Shown: positions 1 to 8,792, counted from the first letter of the stretch. The stretch is 51,140 bases of DNA from Streptomyces sp. PKU-EA00015 (GCF_013387495.1 NZ_JABZEE010000048.1:1-51140); one strand, 5' to 3'. The notes: generated by a model not told the origin, from the letters alone. Translations and numbers: made by a program.

Positions 1-26
1 GGGCCGGCTGCTGGTGTCGTGCGCGC

Positions 27-359
27 TCAGGCGTCCTTGTCGCTCTGCCAGGTGTAGAACTGCGTGGCCATCGCGTCCTTCGGGCTCCGCCAGGTCTGCG
101 GATCGTAGGGACTGACGAAGGCCGCAAGGCGTTCGCTGACGTCCCGGAACGCGGCGTGCTCGGTCACCTTGGCGATCGCCGGCCCGGGGGGCCGGTCGGC
201 CTCGATGAGGTGGAGGTACACGTCGCCGAACTGGAACAGGCTGCGCCGCCGGACGCCGACGAGGTGCGGCAGTTCACCGCTGTCGGAGGCCGCGAACACC
301 TCGGCGATGTCCGGCGCGGACCCGGGTGCCATACGGGCGACGATCAGTGCTTGGTGCAT
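27..359 (-). CDS. whiE ORFVII: TcmI-type polyketide cyclase, WhiE ORFVII-like
   Basis: A 110-residue protein of the TcmI / SchA-CurD dimeric alpha-beta barrel type, expected to fold or cyclise the poly-beta-ketone or a later spore-pigment intermediate. The start at MHQALIVAR was chosen because an AGGGA element precedes it and the length then fits small cyclases; reading further upstream would run into the preceding gene's leader. It is the last of seven same-strand genes whose order matches the S. coelicolor whiE cluster (I to VII). Its sequence also resembles the middle third of the ORFI product (shared pattern of a hydrophobic strand, then R-R-x-S-L-F and a following strand), suggesting both derive from one barrel domain. 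The cyclase role is known for the family; the exact substrate is inferred. Confidence 0.88.
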   Translation of the reverse strand: MHQALIVARMAPGSAPDIAEVFAASDSGELPHLVGVRRRSLFQFGDVYLHLIEADRPPGPAIAKVTEHAAFRDVSERLAAFVSPYDPQTWRSPKDAMATQFYTWQSDKDA

Positions 360-399
360 CGGGGGCGTCCCTTCGGATGCCGTCGGGGGGAAAGGGCCG

Positions 400-879
400 T
401 CAGTTCGGCGTGACCGGAGCGGTCTCGCGGACGCGGGCACGCTGCTCGATGCGGTCCCGGATCAGAGCCATCTGGATGCGGGAGTTGCGGTTGATGTTGT
501 CGGTCATCCACGCGTCGTCCACGGGAGCGTCCGGCTTCATCGCGAAGTCCTGCGTCCAGTGCATCCGGACGCCCTGCGGCGTCTCGGCGTACGTCCACAG
601 GATGTTCATGAACTCGAACGGTCCGGTCTCCACGCGCTTGGCGCGCACCGTGAGAGCCGCCCGGTCCGCCTCGCGCTCCGAGACCCAGCTCCAGACCTTG
701 CCGTTCTCGTCCGGGTACATGGTCAGCCGGAACACCGTCCGGTTGCCGTCCCGTTCGAGCACCTCCACGGAGGCGTACTCGGTGAACAGCTGTGGCCAGT
801 GGTCCACGTCGTTGGTCACCTCCCAGACCAGGTCCAGGGGCGCGTCGATGACGATCTCGTTCTCGGTGTGCCCGGCCAT
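400..879 (-). CDS. whiE ORFVI: Polyketide aromatase/cyclase, WhiE ORFVI-like
   Basis: A 159-residue single-domain START/Bet v1-like aromatase/cyclase. The opening IVIDAPLDLVWEVTNDVDHWP motif is typical of the polyketide cyclase/dehydrase family, which closes the first ring of type II polyketides in a deep helix-grip pocket. It is one domain, unlike the didomain aromatases of many antibiotic clusters, as expected for spore-pigment systems. The ATG lies one base after the ACP stop codon, so translation is almost certainly coupled. It belongs to the whiE-type operon on the minus strand, and regiospecificity (first-ring closure) is inferred from whiE homology. Confidence 0.92.
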   Translation of the reverse strand: MAGHTENEIVIDAPLDLVWEVTNDVDHWPQLFTEYASVEVLERDGNRTVFRLTMYPDENGKVWSWVSEREADRAALTVRAKRVETGPFEFMNILWTYAETPQGVRMHWTQDFAMKPDAPVDDAWMTDNINRNSRIQMALIRDRIEQRARVRETAPVTPN

Positions 880-880
880 T

Positions 881-1138
881 TCAGGCTCCTGCCATCAGAG
901 TGTCGTTGACGAGGTCGAGGAACTCGCGCGGTGTCTTGCAGCGGTCGGCCTCCACCGGGAGCGCCCGGCCGTACCGGTTCTCCAGCTCGCCGACGATGCC
1001 GAGCAGGCCGAGCGAGTCGAGGCCGTACGCCTCGAACGGGATGTCCGGGTTGCTGTCCATCTGGGCCGGGTCGACGGATATGCCGGCGCCCTTCTTCATC
1101 AGCGCGGACAGCTCCTCGACGGTCAGTTGTGCGGTCAT
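881..1138 (-). CDS. whiE ORFV: Acyl carrier protein of type II PKS, WhiE ORFV-like
   Basis: An 85-residue discrete acyl carrier protein. Ser42 in the YGLDSLGLL motif is the phosphopantetheine attachment site, and the following helix (ELENRYG) is typical of the PKS-partner surface. It carries the growing poly-beta-ketone between the KS-alpha/KS-beta pair and the cyclases in the cytoplasm. It starts 11 bases after the KS-beta stop and ends one base before the aromatase start, so all are likely translated from one transcript. Length and motif are standard for minimal PKS ACPs. Confidence 0.95.
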   Translation of the reverse strand: MTAQLTVEELSALMKKGAGISVDPAQMDSNPDIPFEAYGLDSLGLLGIVGELENRYGRALPVEADRCKTPREFLDLVNDTLMAGA

Positions 1139-1149
1139 GCGATCCTCCT

Positions 1150-2397
1150 TCACGAGAGGTTGTCGGCGTCGCGCCGGAGCACGAGCGCCGCGTTGGAACC
1201 CATCAGTCCCCGGCTCAGCACCAGTGCCGTGCGCAGCGCGGCGGGCCGTGCCGTGCCCGTCACCAGAGAGATGTCGTGACAGACGTCGAACACATGGGGG
1301 GTGGGCGGGACCAGGCCGTGCTCCAGTGAGAGCACCGCGGCGGCGACGTCGAGCACCGGCGCTCCGCAGTAGGCCCGGCCGGTGCCGGTCTTGGGCGCCG
1401 TCACCGGCACCCTGCTGCCGTGCGGGCCGAGGGCGTCGACGAGGGCCAGCGCCTCGGCGCGGTCCGCGTCCGGCAGCCCCAGCGCGTCCGCGAAGACCAC
1501 GTCGATCTCCTCCGGCGCGCAGCCCGCCTCGTCGAGCGCCCCGCGGATCGCCCGGGCGAGCCCCTCGCGGGACTCCTCCCAGCGCGAGGCGCCGGTGAAC
1601 GTCGCGCAGTGCCCGGCCACCTCGGCGCGCACGACCGCGCCGCGCGCGACGGCGGCGGCCTCGTCCTCGACGACGAGCATGGCGCCGCCCTCCGCGGGCA
1701 CGAACCCGCACGCGTGCGCCGTGAACGGGCGGTACGCCCGATCCGGTTCGTCGGACGTGCTGAGCTCCCGGTAGCCGAGCTGGCAGACGACCGAGTACGG
1801 CGCGAGCGGCGCCTCGGCCGCGCCGACGACCACGCTGTCGGTGCCGCGCCGTACGGCCCCGGCGGCGTGCGCCAGGGCGTCGAGCCCGCCGGCCTCGTCA
1901 CTGGCGACGACACCGCACGGCCCCTTGAAGCCGCCGCGAATCGAGATCTGGCCGGTGCTCGCCGCGTAGAACCAGGCGATGGACTGGTACGGGCCCACGT
2001 ACGTCGAGCCCTGGCCCCACAGCCGCTGCAGCTCGCGCTGGCCGAACTCGCCTCCGCCCGACCCGGCCGCCGTGACGACCCCGACGGCGAACGGCTCCTC
2101 CTGACTCCCGGGGTTCAGCCGCGCGTCCGCCAGCGCCATGTCGGCGGCCGCCATCGCGAAGTGGGTGAACCGGTCCGTCTGGACCAGGAACCGCTGCTCG
2201 ACCAGCGCCTGCGGGTCGAAACCCCGCACCTCGCCCGCGACGCGCAGCGGCAGGTGTTCGCAGCCCTCGCGGGTGACGCGGTCGAGCGCGCTGATCCCCT
2301 CGCGCGTGGCCTTCCAGAAGGCGTCGGTGCCCACGCCGCCGGGGGCGACGACTCCGATGCCGCTGATGACGGGGCGACGGCTCTGACGAGGGCTCAT
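1150..2397 (-). CDS. whiE ORFIV: Type II PKS ketosynthase beta subunit / chain length factor, WhiE ORFIV-like
   Basis: A 415-residue KS-beta (chain length factor). It has the thiolase fold of a beta-ketoacyl synthase but lacks the active-site Cys. In the block VVASDEAGGLDAL the residue aligned with the KS-alpha Cys is Glu (codon at 1894-1896), whereas most antibiotic CLFs have Gln there. CLFs heterodimerise with KS-alpha, set polyketide length, and are implicated in decarboxylative priming. The ATG overlaps the KS-alpha stop by four bases (ATGA), the usual arrangement giving 1:1 synthesis. The start MSPRQSRRP is set by that overlap. Family assignment is certain; the effect of the Glu is inference. 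Confidence 0.94.
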   Translation of the reverse strand: MSPRQSRRPVISGIGVVAPGGVGTDAFWKATREGISALDRVTREGCEHLPLRVAGEVRGFDPQALVEQRFLVQTDRFTHFAMAAADMALADARLNPGSQEEPFAVGVVTAAGSGGGEFGQRELQRLWGQGSTYVGPYQSIAWFYAASTGQISIRGGFKGPCGVVASDEAGGLDALAHAAGAVRRGTDSVVVGAAEAPLAPYSVVCQLGYRELSTSDEPDRAYRPFTAHACGFVPAEGGAMLVVEDEAAAVARGAVVRAEVAGHCATFTGASRWEESREGLARAIRGALDEAGCAPEEIDVVFADALGLPDADRAEALALVDALGPHGSRVPVTAPKTGTGRAYCGAPVLDVAAAVLSLEHGLVPPTPHVFDVCHDISLVTGTARPAALRTALVLSRGLMGSNAALVLRRDADNLS

Positions 2398-3662
2398 GGT
2401 GTCCTCCCACCTGGCCTGGTGAGCACCACCGCGGACTGGAATCCGCCGAACCCGCTGCCGACCGACAGCACGGTGCGCAGCTTCGCCTCGCGTGCCGTGC
2501 GTGGCACGTAGTCCAGGTCGCACTCGGGGTCGGGCGTCTCGTAGTTCGCTGTGGGCGGCACCGTCTGGTGGACGAGTGCCAGGACGCAGGCGACGACCTC
2601 GATCGCGCCGATCGCGCCCAGCGAGTGGCCCACCATGGATTTGATGGAGCTCATCGGCACCTCGTACGCGTGCTGCCCGAGCGACCTCTTGACCGCGGCG
2701 GTCTCGTGCCGGTCGTTCTGCTGCGTCCCGGAACCGTGGGCGTTGACGTAGTCGACGTCCGACCCGCCCAGCCGGGCGTGGTCCAGGGCGTGGTTGATGG
2801 CGCGCGCCATCTCCAGGCCCTCGCGAGTGAGACCGGTCATGTGGTGGGCGTTGCCGAAGGTGGCGTAGCCGCCGATCTCGCAGTAGACGCGGGCACCGCG
2901 GGCACGGGCGTGCTCGAGCTCCTCAAGTACGAGGACCGCGCCGCCCTCGCCCATCACGAACCCGTCGCGGTGGGCGTCGAACGGGCGCGATGCGTGCGTC
3001 GGGTCGTCGTTGTTCGGCGACGTCGCCTTGATCGCGTCGAAGCACGCCACGGTGATCGGGGAGATCGGCGAGTCCGAGGCGCCGGCGACACAGATGTCGA
3101 CCCGGCCGTCCTCGATGGCGTGGAACGCGTAACCCACCGCGTCCAGCCCCGACGTGCAGCCCGTGGACACGGTCTGCACCGGTCCGTGCGCGCCTGTCAG
3201 TTCGGCTATCTCCGAGGCGAGGGCACTGGGTGAGAACGCCCGGTGGAGATGCGGCCCCGCCTCGCTGTGGTCGACGTCCCAGCGGCGGCCCGTGCTGCTG
3301 ACCGCCACATAGTCGTGCTCCAGCCGGGTGGTGCCGCCGACCGCGGTGCCCATGGACACCCCGATCCGCCACGGATCCTCCCGTCCCATGTCCAGACCGG
3401 CGTCGGCGAGCGCCTCGCGCGCGGCGACCATGGCGAACTGCACGTACCGGTCGGCCCGTTGCACCTGCTGGGCGTCGAGGCCGTGGACCGCGGGATCGAA
3501 GTCGACCTCCGCGGCGATACGGGACCTGAAGCCCGCCGGGTCGAACAGGGTGATGCCCCGCGTCGCGGTCCGGCCGTCCGCGAGCAGGCCCCAGAACGCC
3601 GGGGCGCCCACGCCTCCGGGTGCGACGATGCCGACACCGGTCACCGCCACACGTCGGTTCAC
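2394..3662 (-). CDS. whiE ORFIII: Type II PKS ketosynthase alpha subunit, WhiE ORFIII-like
   Basis: A 422-residue beta-ketoacyl synthase that catalyses the Claisen condensations building the spore-pigment polyketide from malonyl-ACP. The catalytic Cys169 sits in TVSTGCTSGLD. His309 (VNAHGSGT), Lys341 (SSIKSM) and His346 (VGHSLGA) complete the active site, so it is intact. Translation begins at GTG (3662-3660), which overlaps the cupin stop codon as GTGA; the stop overlaps the KS-beta start as ATGA. This chain of 4-base overlaps couples cupin, KS-alpha and KS-beta translation. It forms the minimal PKS with the adjacent KS-beta and ACP. Confidence 0.96.
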   Translation of the reverse strand: MNRRVAVTGVGIVAPGGVGAPAFWGLLADGRTATRGITLFDPAGFRSRIAAEVDFDPAVHGLDAQQVQRADRYVQFAMVAAREALADAGLDMGREDPWRIGVSMGTAVGGTTRLEHDYVAVSSTGRRWDVDHSEAGPHLHRAFSPSALASEIAELTGAHGPVQTVSTGCTSGLDAVGYAFHAIEDGRVDICVAGASDSPISPITVACFDAIKATSPNNDDPTHASRPFDAHRDGFVMGEGGAVLVLEELEHARARGARVYCEIGGYATFGNAHHMTGLTREGLEMARAINHALDHARLGGSDVDYVNAHGSGTQQNDRHETAAVKRSLGQHAYEVPMSSIKSMVGHSLGAIGAIEVVACVLALVHQTVPPTANYETPDPECDLDYVPRTAREAKLRTVLSVGSGFGGFQSAVVLTRPGGRTP

Positions 3663-4099
3663 GAAACCGCTCCCGTGGGCTCGGAGGGCCGTCCCGCCGC
3701 GGTGCCCTCCGCGGCGGGGGTCTCCTCCGTGTCGACGTGCCCGAGCTCCGGGCGCGGGGCCAGCGGCCCCAGGTGGAAGACCATGCGGGCCTCGGTGCGG
3801 CCCACGTTGCGGAACCGGTGGCGCACGTACGGGGGGATCATCAGCCCCTGGTCGGTCCGGATCGGGTGCGTCTCGCCGTCCAGATCGACCTCGAGATCGC
3901 CGGCGACCACGTACACGAACTCCTCCGAGTACGGGTGGTAGTGCTCGCCGATGCGGTCTCCGGGTTCGACGATCGCGAGACCCATGAAGCCGCTCGTCGC
4001 CCCCACCACGGTGGGCGTGAGCATGGCGCGCAGGTCACCACCGCGCCGGCGGTTGGGCTGGGTCTCGCTGAGGTCGACGATGCGGTGCTTTGTGCTCAT
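3659..4099 (-). CDS. whiE ORFII: Cupin-domain protein of spore pigment cluster, WhiE ORFII-like
   Basis: A 146-residue single-cupin protein. GEHYHPYSEEFVYVVAGDLEV is cupin motif 1 (His53, His55, Glu59/60 as candidate metal ligands) and IPPYVRHRFRN is motif 2 with the last His. The C-terminal 30 residues are low-complexity and probably disordered. Cupins are found in spore-pigment clusters, but their chemical step is not established; an oxygenase or cyclisation helper is plausible. The start MSTKHRIVDL follows a purine-rich GAGGAAAC element. The stop codon overlaps the KS-alpha GTG start, so the protein is made with the minimal PKS. Confidence 0.9.
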   Translation of the reverse strand: MSTKHRIVDLSETQPNRRRGGDLRAMLTPTVVGATSGFMGLAIVEPGDRIGEHYHPYSEEFVYVVAGDLEVDLDGETHPIRTDQGLMIPPYVRHRFRNVGRTEARMVFHLGPLAPRPELGHVDTEETPAAEGTAAGRPSEPTGAVS

Positions 4100-4173
4100 G
4101 ACTGTTTCCTCCACAGGGCCGGAAGTCGGGAGCCGCGGTCTGCGGCGCCCGGCTCCGCTCGGACGGGCGCGGT

Positions 4174-5295
4174 TCAGGAAGCGTGGCGGTCGGTGATCAG
4201 ACGCATGTCGGCGCTTTCCAGGAGGCGCGCCGCCACCTTCTCGTCGGTGAGCGACCCGTCCACACCGAGAACTTCGAGATCGAGCAGGCGCGCCAGCACG
4301 TCGGCCTTGCGGGGGCCGCGCGCGCCGAGGGCGAGCAGCGGGTCGGTGTCCAGCGGACCGCGTGCGTCGACGAGCCGTACGACGATGTCGTCGCGCTGGA
4401 AGACGGTGCTGCTGTCGATGAGCCCTGCGGGAACGTCCGCGGCGGCCTCGTCCTGCTGGGCCAGCAGCTTGGCCAGCGCCATGCCGCACCCCTTCTTGGC
4501 CGGGTAGTACAGGCCGTGCCGCACGACGTCCTGCGGCCTGCCGCCGGTCGTGGCCAGGTGGTGGACGGCAGGGAGAGCCGCGCGCGTGAAGAACACGCGT
4601 GCCGACTTCGGGTCGTCGAGGTCGCGGTCCTGCTCCAGATACGGGTTGATGGCCTCTTCCACCGCCCGCACCTCGGGCTGGCGGGCCACGTGCCGCAGTG
4701 CCGCCAGCAGGTCACCCTGCACCTCCACGGTCCGCACGACGCGGTTGCCGTGCATGAAGAGGGAGGTGCGGCGCAGCCGGGTGGTGTCGTCGACCCGGGC
4801 CTCGGGCGAGGTGTATCCCGCGAGGATCTCGGCGACCTTGTGCTCGCAGTCCGGCCTGACCGTGAAGGTGAGGGCGTGGCGTACCACGCCGTCACCGACG
4901 CGGGGCGCCGGCTGCGTGCCCGTGCGGCGCTTTTGCGAGACCGGGGTGCGTGCCCCGTCCGTCTCGCGCAGCACGCTGTAACGGAAGGACCGGGTATCGC
5001 GCACACAGTCGTGGAGCGGCTGGACGGTCTCCAGGTGCTCCTCGCTGTTCACCCAGGCGAGGAACGGCGGAGCGCTCTCCCATTCGCTGGTGATCAGCCA
5101 TTGGGACGGGTTCTCTATGGACTGGCACAGTTGGTCGGAGATGTGGCCGGGGACGGACGCCACCTGGTGCCGCATGTGCTCGTAGGCGGCGAGGAACTGC
5201 TGCTGTGCCCCGTCGTAAAGATCGAGCATCAGTACCACGCGCAGCCGGGAGCCGTCGAAGGCCGACTGGGATATACGTTCGGACAGCGTCGTCAT
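4174..5295 (-). CDS. whiE ORFI: SchA/CurD-like spore pigment protein, WhiE ORFI-like
   Basis: A 373-residue protein matching the first gene of whiE-type clusters (SchA/CurD family). It looks like three concatenated alpha-beta barrel-like segments: about 18-125 (RVVLMLDLYDG, resembling antibiotic-biosynthesis monooxygenase domains), about 148-255 (VRHALTFTVRPD...), and about 262-370 (VVRHGLYYPAKKG...). The middle segment aligns by eye with the TcmI-type cyclase at the other end of the operon. The biochemical role is unknown in the literature I know; modification of the pigment or late cyclisation is inferred. The start MTTLSERIS is preceded by AGGAG. It is the promoter-proximal gene of the seven-gene operon and divergent from the hydroxylase. 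Confidence 0.88.
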   Translation of the reverse strand: MTTLSERISQSAFDGSRLRVVLMLDLYDGAQQQFLAAYEHMRHQVASVPGHISDQLCQSIENPSQWLITSEWESAPPFLAWVNSEEHLETVQPLHDCVRDTRSFRYSVLRETDGARTPVSQKRRTGTQPAPRVGDGVVRHALTFTVRPDCEHKVAEILAGYTSPEARVDDTTRLRRTSLFMHGNRVVRTVEVQGDLLAALRHVARQPEVRAVEEAINPYLEQDRDLDDPKSARVFFTRAALPAVHHLATTGGRPQDVVRHGLYYPAKKGCGMALAKLLAQQDEAAADVPAGLIDSSTVFQRDDIVVRLVDARGPLDTDPLLALGARGPRKADVLARLLDLEVLGVDGSLTDEKVAARLLESADMRLITDRHAS

Positions 5296-5552
5296 GGTCA
5301 CGCCTCTCCTTGGACAGTGAGCCCGCCACACCCGCGTACGACATCGGTCCTCGGAAGATCCCGAGCATGAGATCCGGTGCGTACGGTCCGTCGATCGCCG
5401 TCAACGGCTGTGGCGGTCCGGTCTCGATCCTCGCCACGTACCACCGGTGGCGCGAGATGTGTGAACCAGGTGGGTGAAGCGGCGACCCGAAGCGCCTTCC
5501 CGCGGGCATGGAAACGTCGTTACTTCCCGGCGGCCGCAGCAGGAGCTGATCG
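5296..5552. promoter_or_regulatory. Divergent promoter region between the whiE operon and the FAD hydroxylase
   Basis: These 257 bases separate the two divergent transcription units. By analogy with S. coelicolor whiE, where the two promoters are developmentally controlled and the hydroxylase promoter depends on sigma F, sporulation promoters are expected here. I could not place convincing -10/-35 boxes. An imperfect inverted repeat CGCCAC (5432-5437) / GTGGCG (5447-5452) with a 9-base spacer is a possible regulator site. AGGAG at about 5538-5542 is the hydroxylase ribosome binding site. Confidence 0.5.
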
Positions 5553-7211
5553 ATGCAACAACAGGCTGAAGTACGCGTCCCTGTCCTCGTCGTGGGCGGC
5601 TCCCTGGTGGGCCTGTCCACGTCCCTCTTCCTCGGCCGGCTCGGCATCGAGCACATGCTGGTCGAGCGACATGCGGGCACCTCGATGCACCCACGCGGCC
5701 GCGGCAACAACGTGCGCACCATGGAGCTGTTCCGCACGGCCGGCGTGGACGATCCCATCCGTGAAGCCGGCCGGGTCCTCGCCGAGAACCACGGCATCCT
5801 CCAGACGCCCTCGCTGACCGGCGGTGGCGGCGAATGGCTGATCAAGGAGGTGCAGCACAGCAGCGGCGCGTCCCGCTTCAGCCCGGCCCCCTGGTGCGTG
5901 TGCAGCCAGAACGACCTGGAGCCGGTGCTCCTGGAGTACGCCACGAAGTACGGCGGCGATCTGCGGTTCTCCACCGAACTGCGCTCCTTCGAACAGGACG
6001 ACGGGGGCGTCACGGCGGTCGTCGAGGACCGGATGACGGGCCGGCTCGGCACCGTGCGCGCGGACTACCTCGTCGCCGCCGACGGGCCGCGCAGCCCGGT
6101 GCGCGAACGGCTCGGCATCGGCCGGTCGGGGCCGGGCGACCTGTTCCACAACGTGAGCATCACATTCCGCTCGCGCGGCCTCGCGGCCGTGGTCGGGGAC
6201 CGCCGCTTCATCGTCTGCTACCTCACCGACCCGGCGGCCGACGGCGCCCTGCTGCCGGTGGACAACGCCGAGAGCTGGGTGTTCCACGCGCCGTGGCAGC
6301 CCCAGACCGGCGAGACGCTCGAGGACTTCACCGACGAGCGCTGCATCGCGCACATCCGCCGCGCCACCGGCGCCCTCGACCTGGACGTCGAGATCACCGG
6401 CAAGGCGCCCTGGCACGCCGCCGAGCGGGTCGCCGAACGGTACGCCGACCGCCGTGTCTTCCTCGCGGGCGACTCCGCGCACGAGATGTCCCCGACCGGC
6501 GCGTTCGGCTCCAACACCGGTATCCAGGACGCCCACAACCTCGCCTGGAAACTCGCCGCCGTCCTGCGCGGCCACGCGGGCCCCGGCCTGCTGGACACCT
6601 ACGACGCCGAGCGCCGGCCGGTCGCGGTGGCCACCAGCAAGCGGGCCTCCGTCCGCTCCGAGGAGCACAGCCACCCCGGCTACGCGCCCGCCCCCGGCGG
6701 CGGCGGAAAGCAGAGCGGAATGCTGACGGTCGCCCTCGGCTACCGCTACCGCAGCGGTGCGGTCCTGGGCGCCGACCCCGAAGTGCCCATCGTTCCCCAG
6801 GGGCTGCAGCTCACGGGTGAACCCGGCAGCCGCGCACCGCACCTGTGGGTGCGCCGCGGCGGCGAGAGCGGCATGGTGTCCACCCTCGACCTCTACGAGC
6901 GCTCCTTCGTCCTGCTGACGGACGCGGGCCCCGGCGGCGGCGCCTGGCACGCGGCCGGGGTGGACGCCGCCGCCCGGCTGCGCGTCCCGCTCGACGTGTA
7001 CCGCATCGGCGAGGGCCCCGGTGCCGACCTGGTGCCCGAGACCGGCGTCGACTGGCGGGCCGCGCACGGTACGACCGGCGAAGGAGCCCTCCTCGTACGG
7101 CCGGACGGCTTCGTCGCCTGGCGCTCGCCGGGCTCCGTACCCGACCCCGAAGCCGTGCTGTCCGACGTGCTGGAGTCGGTGCTCCACCGTTCGCCGACGG
7201 GGCGTGGCTGA
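5553..7211 (+). CDS. whiE ORFVIII: FAD-dependent aromatic hydroxylase, WhiE ORFVIII-like
   Basis: A 552-residue class A flavoprotein monooxygenase (PheA/TetX type). The N-terminal FAD-binding Rossmann motif VVGGSLVGL is at about residues 13-21, the DG motif is in AADGPRSPVRERLG, and the GD motif is FLAGDSAHEMSP around Asp307 followed by the GSNTGIQDAHNLAWKL helix. A thioredoxin-like C-terminal domain (about 400-545) is usual for polyketide hydroxylases. It probably hydroxylates the cyclised pigment using NAD(P)H and O2. It is transcribed divergently from the rest of the cluster, as in S. coelicolor, and ends at a strong terminator. AGGAG precedes the ATG. Confidence 0.93.
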   Translation: MQQQAEVRVPVLVVGGSLVGLSTSLFLGRLGIEHMLVERHAGTSMHPRGRGNNVRTMELFRTAGVDDPIREAGRVLAENHGILQTPSLTGGGGEWLIKEVQHSSGASRFSPAPWCVCSQNDLEPVLLEYATKYGGDLRFSTELRSFEQDDGGVTAVVEDRMTGRLGTVRADYLVAADGPRSPVRERLGIGRSGPGDLFHNVSITFRSRGLAAVVGDRRFIVCYLTDPAADGALLPVDNAESWVFHAPWQPQTGETLEDFTDERCIAHIRRATGALDLDVEITGKAPWHAAERVAERYADRRVFLAGDSAHEMSPTGAFGSNTGIQDAHNLAWKLAAVLRGHAGPGLLDTYDAERRPVAVATSKRASVRSEEHSHPGYAPAPGGGGKQSGMLTVALGYRYRSGAVLGADPEVPIVPQGLQLTGEPGSRAPHLWVRRGGESGMVSTLDLYERSFVLLTDAGPGGGAWHAAGVDAAARLRVPLDVYRIGEGPGADLVPETGVDWRAAHGTTGEGALLVRPDGFVAWRSPGSVPDPEAVLSDVLESVLHRSPTGRG

Positions 7212-7234
7212 GCCGCGCACGCCTGATAGCGTCC

Positions 7235-7262
7235 GAGGGGAGGCGGCTTGCCGCCTCCCCTT
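7235..7262 (+). terminator. Rho-independent-type terminator after the hydroxylase gene
   Basis: A perfect stem of about 12 bp (GGGGAGGCGG at 7237-7246 with CCGCCTCCCC at 7251-7260, extended by G-T and A-T pairs) has a CTTG loop and is followed by a short T run. It closes the hydroxylase transcription unit before the glutamate dehydrogenase gene. Confidence 0.85.
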
Positions 7263-7436
7263 TCCCGTGCCGGAGCCCGGCCGGAAGGGCACCCGGCAAG
7301 GAGCCGGGGACTGTTCCGCGGGTCCCGCCCGCGTGAACACCCGGGGCCGTACGGCCGTACTCCTCGCCGGCAACGACACCGGACCACCGTCCCGGCCGGG
7401 CACCGACCGCGCCGGCCGGGCAGGAAGGGACACGCT

Positions 7437-8792
7437 GTGACAGCTTCACCCGCGAAGGACCGGCAGGCCGCCCTCCGCACCGAACTGGAACGCCGCAACC
7501 CGGGCGAGCCCGAGTTCCACCAGGCGGCCCGGGAGGTTCTGGAGAGCCTGGACCCCGTGTTCGCCGCGCGTCCCGAGTGCGCGGAGCCGGGGCTCGTCGA
7601 GCGGCTCTGCGAGCCCGAGCGGCAGATCATGTTCCGGGTGCCCTGGCAGGACGATCACGGCGCGGTCCACGTGAACCGGGGATTCCGGGTGGAGTTCAAC
7701 AGCGCGCTCGGCCCGTACAAGGGCGGGCTGCGCTTCCACCCCTCGGTCAACCTCGGTGTCGTGAAGTTCCTCGGCTTCGAGCAGATCTTCAAGAACGCCC
7801 TCACCGGACTCGGCATCGGCGGCGGCAAGGGCGGCAGCGACTTCGACCCGCGCGGCCGCTCGGACGCCGAAGTCATGCGCTTCTGTCAGTCGTTCATGAC
7901 GGAACTCCACCGGCACATCGGCGAGCACACCGATGTGCCGGCGGGTGACATCGGGGTGGGCACCCGCGAGATCGGCTACCTCTTCGGCCAGTACCGGCGC
8001 ATCACCAACCGCTGGGAGGCGGGGGTGCTCACCGGCAAGGGACTCGCGTGGGGCGGCTCCGCGTTCCGCACCGAGGCGACCGGCTACGGCAGCGTGCTGT
8101 TCGCCGCCGAGATGCTGAGCCTGCGCGGCGAGGAACTCGCGGGCCTGACGGCTGTGGTCTCCGGCTCCGGCAACGTCGCCGTCCACACGATCGAGAAGCT
8201 GACGAGCAGCGGCGCGCACCCGGTCACCTGCTCCGACTCCCAGGGCTGCGTCGTCGACGAGAAGGGCATCGACGTCGAACTCCTCAAGCAGGTCAAGGAG
8301 GTCGAACGGGGACGCGTCAGCGACTACGCGGACCGCCGCGGGTCCTCCGCCCGCTATGTGCCCGGCGGCAGCGTGTGGGACGTGCCGGCCGACATCGCGT
8401 TCCCCTCGGCCACCCAGAACGAACTGGACGCGCAGCACGCCCTCACGCTCGTCCGCAACGGCGTGCGCGCGGTCTCCGAAGGCGCCAACATGCCCTGCAC
8501 CCCCGAGGCGGTGCGCATCCTCCAGGACGCGGGTGTCGCCCTCGGCCCCGGCAAGGCGGCCAACGCCGGCGGCGTCGCGGTCAGCGCCCTGGAGATGCGC
8601 CAGAACGCCTCCCGCGACTCCTGGACGCCCGCGCGCATGGAGAAGGAACTCGGCCTGATCATGAGCGACATCCACCGCATCTGCTACGAGACGTCCGAGC
8701 GCTATGGCGTCCCCGGCGACTACGTGACCGGCGCGAACATCGCGGGCTTCGAGCGCGTCGCGGACGCGATGCTGGCCCAGGGCCTGGTCTGA
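7437..8792 (+). CDS. gdhA: NADP-specific glutamate dehydrogenase
   Basis: A 451-residue hexameric-type glutamate dehydrogenase, which interconverts 2-oxoglutarate plus ammonia and glutamate in the cytoplasm. The substrate-binding block GPYKGGLRFHP has Lys95, and the catalytic Lys131 lies in GGGKGGSDFDPRG. The C-terminal Rossmann domain has SGSGNVAVHTIEKL. Length and motifs match the small (about 450-residue) NADP-dependent class rather than the large actinobacterial NAD-GDH. The GTG at 7437 is chosen because AGGAAGGGA (7422-7430) lies directly upstream; the 63 codons further upstream read as non-coding Arg/Pro-rich sequence. It is a single-gene unit facing a convergent terminator. Confidence 0.95.
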   Translation: MTASPAKDRQAALRTELERRNPGEPEFHQAAREVLESLDPVFAARPECAEPGLVERLCEPERQIMFRVPWQDDHGAVHVNRGFRVEFNSALGPYKGGLRFHPSVNLGVVKFLGFEQIFKNALTGLGIGGGKGGSDFDPRGRSDAEVMRFCQSFMTELHRHIGEHTDVPAGDIGVGTREIGYLFGQYRRITNRWEAGVLTGKGLAWGGSAFRTEATGYGSVLFAAEMLSLRGEELAGLTAVVSGSGNVAVHTIEKLTSSGAHPVTCSDSQGCVVDEKGIDVELLKQVKEVERGRVSDYADRRGSSARYVPGGSVWDVPADIAFPSATQNELDAQHALTLVRNGVRAVSEGANMPCTPEAVRILQDAGVALGPGKAANAGGVAVSALEMRQNASRDSWTPARMEKELGLIMSDIHRICYETSERYGVPGDYVTGANIAGFERVADAMLAQGLV

